From Dasyornis broadbenti (Eukaryota; Chordata; Aves; Passeriformes; Dasyornithidae), in the NCBI GenBank assembly GCA_013397935.1, contig VZRN01004398.1, positions 910,927 through 974,926 of the forward strand: a stretch of 64,000 nt of DNA, read 5' to 3'. This document shows positions 60,220-64,000 of the stretch, in pieces. The position numbers and the translations under genes are program-made. Below the pieces are notes generated by a model, which was given only the letters and a program-made list of their open reading frames with translations, was not told the origin of the DNA and made no database searches. Every line of letters begins with the position of its first letter. The stretch's first letter is position 1.

Positions 60220-61442
60220 TTTAAGAGACTGATGTTGCCTCTGAAAAATTTAGCATAGTTCAACTCGGGGACATCTGCCCCTCATTTAGAAGTGAATTAT
60301 CATTAGAAATTTAATTTCAGGTTTTTCCCTTGATAGAAACATTAGAGGTTCTTTTGACCTAAACTTGTGAAGGGCTTAAGTGAATGTGAATTAGCAGGCA
60401 GTTCCTAAGCAGGTTCCATCCCCAGCTAATGCTACTTGGTTACTACACCAGCCTATCCGGTGATCTAGCATGAGGTCTGAATCTGGACCATGGGTCAGTC
60501 TTACTCATGTAAAAACTGATTTTTCTGAAGGAGATCCATTCTGCCTCATTCTCCCCGTGTTTGAAGGTGGTATCTGAAAGCCATGTGCTGACTGGCTGTA
60601 GCAGTGCATGGCTCCCACCTTATCCACAGGATTTTTGGTAATGAATGATCCAGTCTCCATGCAGCACATGGTTTTTGAGGTAGTGCAAATAATCCCAAAT
60701 ACTATTTGGAGAGCCATACCTTGCCCCTCAGCCCTCGAGGATGTGTGTAATCTCAGCCCAAATTTACTCTTGTGCTCCTGAAATAATTCATATTGTTTTT
60801 GCCAGGGAAAGGTGGAAGGGAGGAGGGGGAGAGAGGACCCTATTTGCAAACACTTGTGAAGAAGGAGGCAGCGTGGCTTTATATTCTAATAGGGGGGATT
60901 TGGCTGTGGGACATCAGAATGAATACAATCTGATGAGTTTCATTAAGGGTACACCTCATTCTTTTAATTAACTCCTTGTTCTTGTCCTTGGTGAAGTAGT
61001 AATTATTTTTTAATTAGCCCACACTGCATTGCAGAGCTAGCCAACCATAGCCTCATCTTGGAGAGGTGTCATAAGAATTAAGTTAATTAGCTTGTCACCA
61101 TCCCTGTAAAATATGCCTGTGTTTGGCAAAAAGGAAGAAAAGAAGACCCTTTGCTGTTCCAAGGTTAATTAAAAACCACATTGCACAGGAGTCCAGTGGG
61201 ATTGAGGCAGATGCTGGGGTTTGGTGGGTGCTGTGGGTCACATCCTATAAGGGCTCAGAGGCACAAACACAGCAGCAGAAGTCCCCAGTTCCTGCTGCTC
61301 CTCCTGCACCCTGGGGCTTGGCCTGTGAGGCAGCTCCGCTGCTGAGCCATGGCAGCGCAGCACTGGGGTTATGGCTGCGATGGAGAGAGCGAGTCTGGGA
61401 GCTGTGGCCAGCCTGGTCTGCAAAGCAGAGCCCACCTGCCAC

Positions 61443-61605
61443 AGAGTAATGGAATGGTTTGGGTTGGAAGAGATCTTAAATCCCCACCTCATTCCAGCCC
61501 CTGCCATGGGCAGGGACACCTTCCACTATCCCAGGTTGCTCCAAGCCCTGTTCAGCCTGGCTTTGAACACTTCCAGGGATGGGACAGCCACAGCTTCCCT
61601 GGGTG
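61443..61605 (-). mobile_element. CR1 LINE, 3' fragment
   Basis: The plus strand reads 'gagtaatggaatggtttggg', 'ttggaagagatcttaaatc', 'cattccagcccctgccatg', 'ggcagggacaccttccact', 'atcccaggttgctccaagc', 'cctgttcagcctggctttg', 'aacacttccagggatggga' and 'cagccacagcttccctggg'. A well-preserved avian CR1 3' region, reverse complemented, with the terminal repeat eroded. Confidence 0.93.
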
Positions 61606-62929
61606 GCTGTGATAGAGGAGGTGGGAAGGAATATGAGACCTGAGGCCTGTCACTGTACACTTTTCTGTGTAAATTCCATGAAATTGCAATTTCTGCAATT
61701 CTAGCTGGTGAACAAATATATTTCAGGTTCCAGCATCTCACAGCATCCATACAAGATGGAAAAGCCCCACAAAAAATTAAAAATTTGTAGAACTGATCCA
61801 TTCCCCCCAGTTGTTTTCATTAAACTGAAAGTCCTGTGAAAATTAACCTAAGAGTTGAAAAAGCTGTGTTCTCTGTCAGACCCCATCTCAGTGAGAGATT
61901 TTCCACCACCTTTTGACAAACCCTGGTCCCTGCCCACCTGCGCTTCTGCAGGAACACTCACAAGTATTCTGGTGTGCTGTGGCAGCTTCTCTGCCTTTCA
62001 CAGAGAGTCCAGAGAAATCAGATTTCTTCTTCAAGCTGCACCTTGTGCTTATTTGACAGTTCAGCATTATTTTTAAAGGCAATTTCTATCTCTTCTGATT
62101 GAAGAGATGAACTTGAATATATGATTCCTGAGGGATTTAGAGCTGTCTCCTAAATCTCTCCAGATGGTTATGGCTCTGCTGTCTTTGCTCCAAGGGAATG
62201 AATTTTTTTTTCCTCCTAGGTGTGTTGCTAATTGCTGCTTCTCCTGGATGGACTCTGAATGTTTATTAATACTTTTCCTTGTGTGGTTTCCCAGGACAAA
62301 AAGATGGTCCTGACACCCCTCCTGCTTGCCAGGGATGGGCTGGGGGTTAAATCCATGCAGCCAGTTCTTAGAGGCAATTCACTGCGCTGTGTAGCATGGA
62401 ACCAAGGCTGAAGCAGCTCCAGCAACTGACAGAAGAGCAACTGGATGTGCTACATGTTGGTTTGAGGCTTCTGCTAGAGTGGTGTGACTGGTGCTATAGG
62501 GTTTTTTTTATTTAAATCTTTGTAAAGAACACAGATATCTGGCACAGTTTGATTCCAACTGTTGTGTCACAAAAGTTGTATGTGAAGAGGGGAAGGGAAT
62601 GGTGGAAATTTTTGACATGGGATGGAAATCCTCCATGGATAGAACGGCTTCAAAACAGTTGTTGGTTTGAGCTACACTTCAGGACAGTTTTCAGTATTGG
62701 TCTGAAGCACAGGGGTGAACAGAGAAGGATCTGGGAGTTGGGACCTGGAAACACCAATCCTGCCATCAGCAGAGATGGGAAGAGTGTGAAGGGAGCAGGC
62801 AGAAGGATCTGAAAGCATGGAAGAAGCAGAGCTCTAGTCCTGAGTGGGCACCTGGAGCTGCCTGTGAAAGCTCAGGAGCCATGGCTCGCAGTTTCTTCAG
62901 AACTTCTGTAGGGATGGCAAACCCCTCCT

Positions 62930-62949
62930 TGTCTGTCTGTCTGTCTGTC
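62930..62949 (+). repeat. (TGTC)5 microsatellite
   Basis: Five perfect TGTC units, with no interruptions. Confidence 0.93.
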
Positions 62950-63404
62950 AGGTAACCCCACCTTCTCTTCCTTAGCCATTTGGGTCCTGTGGCATCATTG
63001 AGTCAGTTTAGAAAAGATCAATAATACACAGAAAACATCATTCTTTGGTGCCTTGTAGCCATTGGCTTTATGGGATTTAGGACAAACTTCCACAGAGGAA
63101 TTTGTACCATAACTTTCTGTCTGAGAGTTCACAAGGATTTCTTTAGATATTTTTTAAGTGAAATTTGGATTATTTTATAAGCTGGGGCTATTTTAATGGA
63201 AGATACTGATAAATATGAGCTTAATGTCATGTAACATTTTTTTTCCCAGAAAATTCTTACTCTTCACTGAAAAGCAATTGTCTTCGATCAGGAAATGGAA
63301 AACTTTATGTCCAAATTACAGAATCATTCATGTTAGAGAGCTCTGTTATCAGGGTTTTTTTGCTGCTGTTGTGAAATCACAATTTCTGTAGGCAGTAGGC
63401 TGCC

Positions 63405-63418
63405 TTTTTTTTTTTTTT
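63405..63418. repeat. Poly-T run (T14)
   Basis: Fourteen consecutive T residues followed by ggtgaaaaata. A simple homopolymer. Confidence 0.9.
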
Positions 63419-64000
63419 GGTGAAAAATATTATGTGTTTTTTTAAAAAGTATCTATCAGTAAAGCTTTGACATAAAATTTATGACCAGCCCTGCTCTAGA
63501 GCAGATGGCCACCATCAGAGACAGGATACTGGGTAGACTAGCCCCTGCTCTGATCCAACAGAGTGATTTTTATATTCCAATGTAAATAATCATTTAAGAA
63601 GTAACCGTTTGGTGCTCCCTTAAGCTTTCAGCTGGGGGTCCACAGGCTCTGTTTTTAACTCGGCAGAGAAGGTTCTTAGTAAAAAAACTGAAGGGGAAAA
63701 AATAATTCCAGCAACCCCAGTGGTCTCTTTCAGAGAATAAGGATATTAACTTCGGCTTTAAAAAAACCATAATGTTAACTAATCTACTGTGAAGAGCTCC
63801 AACTGCAAACTGTAGCAATTTACTAGTGAAAAATTGGAAGGGGACTGAGAGTTGGAGGGAACCTGCAGTCATTAGCTGCAGATTAAACATGAATTAAATT
63901 ACTTCTGACTGTGTCGATCCATCCATTGCAAGGATTGTACCTTCCCAGCATTTTGCTGCTGAAGGGAGGAAAGAGAAGCTCTGGCTGGATTTGTTGTGCT

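Larger units (their letters stand above)
56021..61442. other. AT-rich non-coding DNA, no gene recognised
   Basis: No gene is recognised. It holds a short CA repeat (56318-56330), a G/T-rich quadruplex-prone tract (58119-58200) and T- and A-rich homopolymers at 60098-60219. The rest is AT-rich unique DNA without a family signature. Confidence 0.6.
61606..64000. other. AT-rich non-coding DNA, no gene recognised
   Basis: No gene is recognised. Visible items are a TGTC microsatellite (62930-62949) and a T14 run (63405-63418). Otherwise AT-rich unique DNA to the end of the window. Confidence 0.6.

Noticed and set aside
1..64000. tRNA genes, rRNA, CRISPR arrays, bacterial operons, plasmid or phage modules
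   Set aside because: No box-B type sequence with a cloverleaf, no regularly spaced repeats with unique spacers, and no ribosome-binding-site-led gene series were seen. The CR1 repeats identify the DNA as avian.

Overview
The window looks like nuclear DNA from a bird, probably Neoaves and perhaps a songbird. The main evidence is a set of degraded CR1 LINE 3' ends on both strands. They carry the avian 3' wording: 'accttaaagatcatc / ccatgggcagggacacc', and a terminal 'gattctgtgac' repeat. Base composition is moderate, CpG is scarce, and there is no CpG island. There are no tRNA or rRNA genes, and nothing bacterial, plasmid or phage-like. I recognise no protein-coding gene. The longest open frames (about 180 to 264 codons) lie in GC-rich DNA, overlap others on the opposite strand, show no domain, and have the low-complexity Ser/Pro/Gly-rich composition of chance frames. 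I read the window as intergenic or deep-intronic euchromatin.

Layout. 1-11.5 kb: unique non-coding DNA with short simple repeats, a G-quadruplex-prone tract near 4.1 kb and remnants of very old amniote repeats. 11.5-11.9 kb: the best CR1 copy (+ strand). 11.9-30.3 kb: mostly unique, with a CR1 tail at 18.7 kb, an old MIR-like remnant at 13.2 kb, a consensus CTCF-like site at 16.6 kb and a (GCCTG)n array at 27.1 kb. 30.3-31.5 kb: two minus-strand CR1 fragments. 31.5-43.6 kb: unique DNA with an AT-rich enhancer-like block at 32.7-33.0 kb, an octamer-containing block at 36.1-36.5 kb, a second CTCF-like site at 37.4 kb, and a GC-rich segment with two G-quadruplex motifs at 41.7 kb. 43.6-44.3 kb: probable degraded solo LTR on the minus strand. 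44.3-55.2 kb: mostly AT-rich unique DNA containing a palindromic ancient repeat (46.3 kb), a local 100-bp duplication (46.8/47.0 kb), a CR1 tail (47.7 kb), a compact G-quadruplex motif (47.97 kb) and an old MIR/L2-like remnant (54.6 kb). 55.2-56.0 kb: a CR1 3' end and a CR1 reverse-transcriptase fragment that flank a near-perfect hairpin. 56-64 kb: AT-rich DNA with a G/T quadruplex-prone tract (58.1 kb), twin poly-A tracts (60.1-60.2 kb) and one more CR1 (61.5 kb).

No genes act together here, so the functional content, if any, is regulatory or architectural. The items most worth a second look are the hairpin at 55.43 kb, the local duplication at 46.8/47.0 kb, the palindromic element at 46.3 kb, the clustered quadruplex motifs at 41.7 kb, and four small intervals with good splice-site-like ends, open frames and lengths divisible by three (17.9, 27.3, 34.9 and 40.1 kb). 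None of these is proven. Alignment to related genomes and RNA-seq would decide them.
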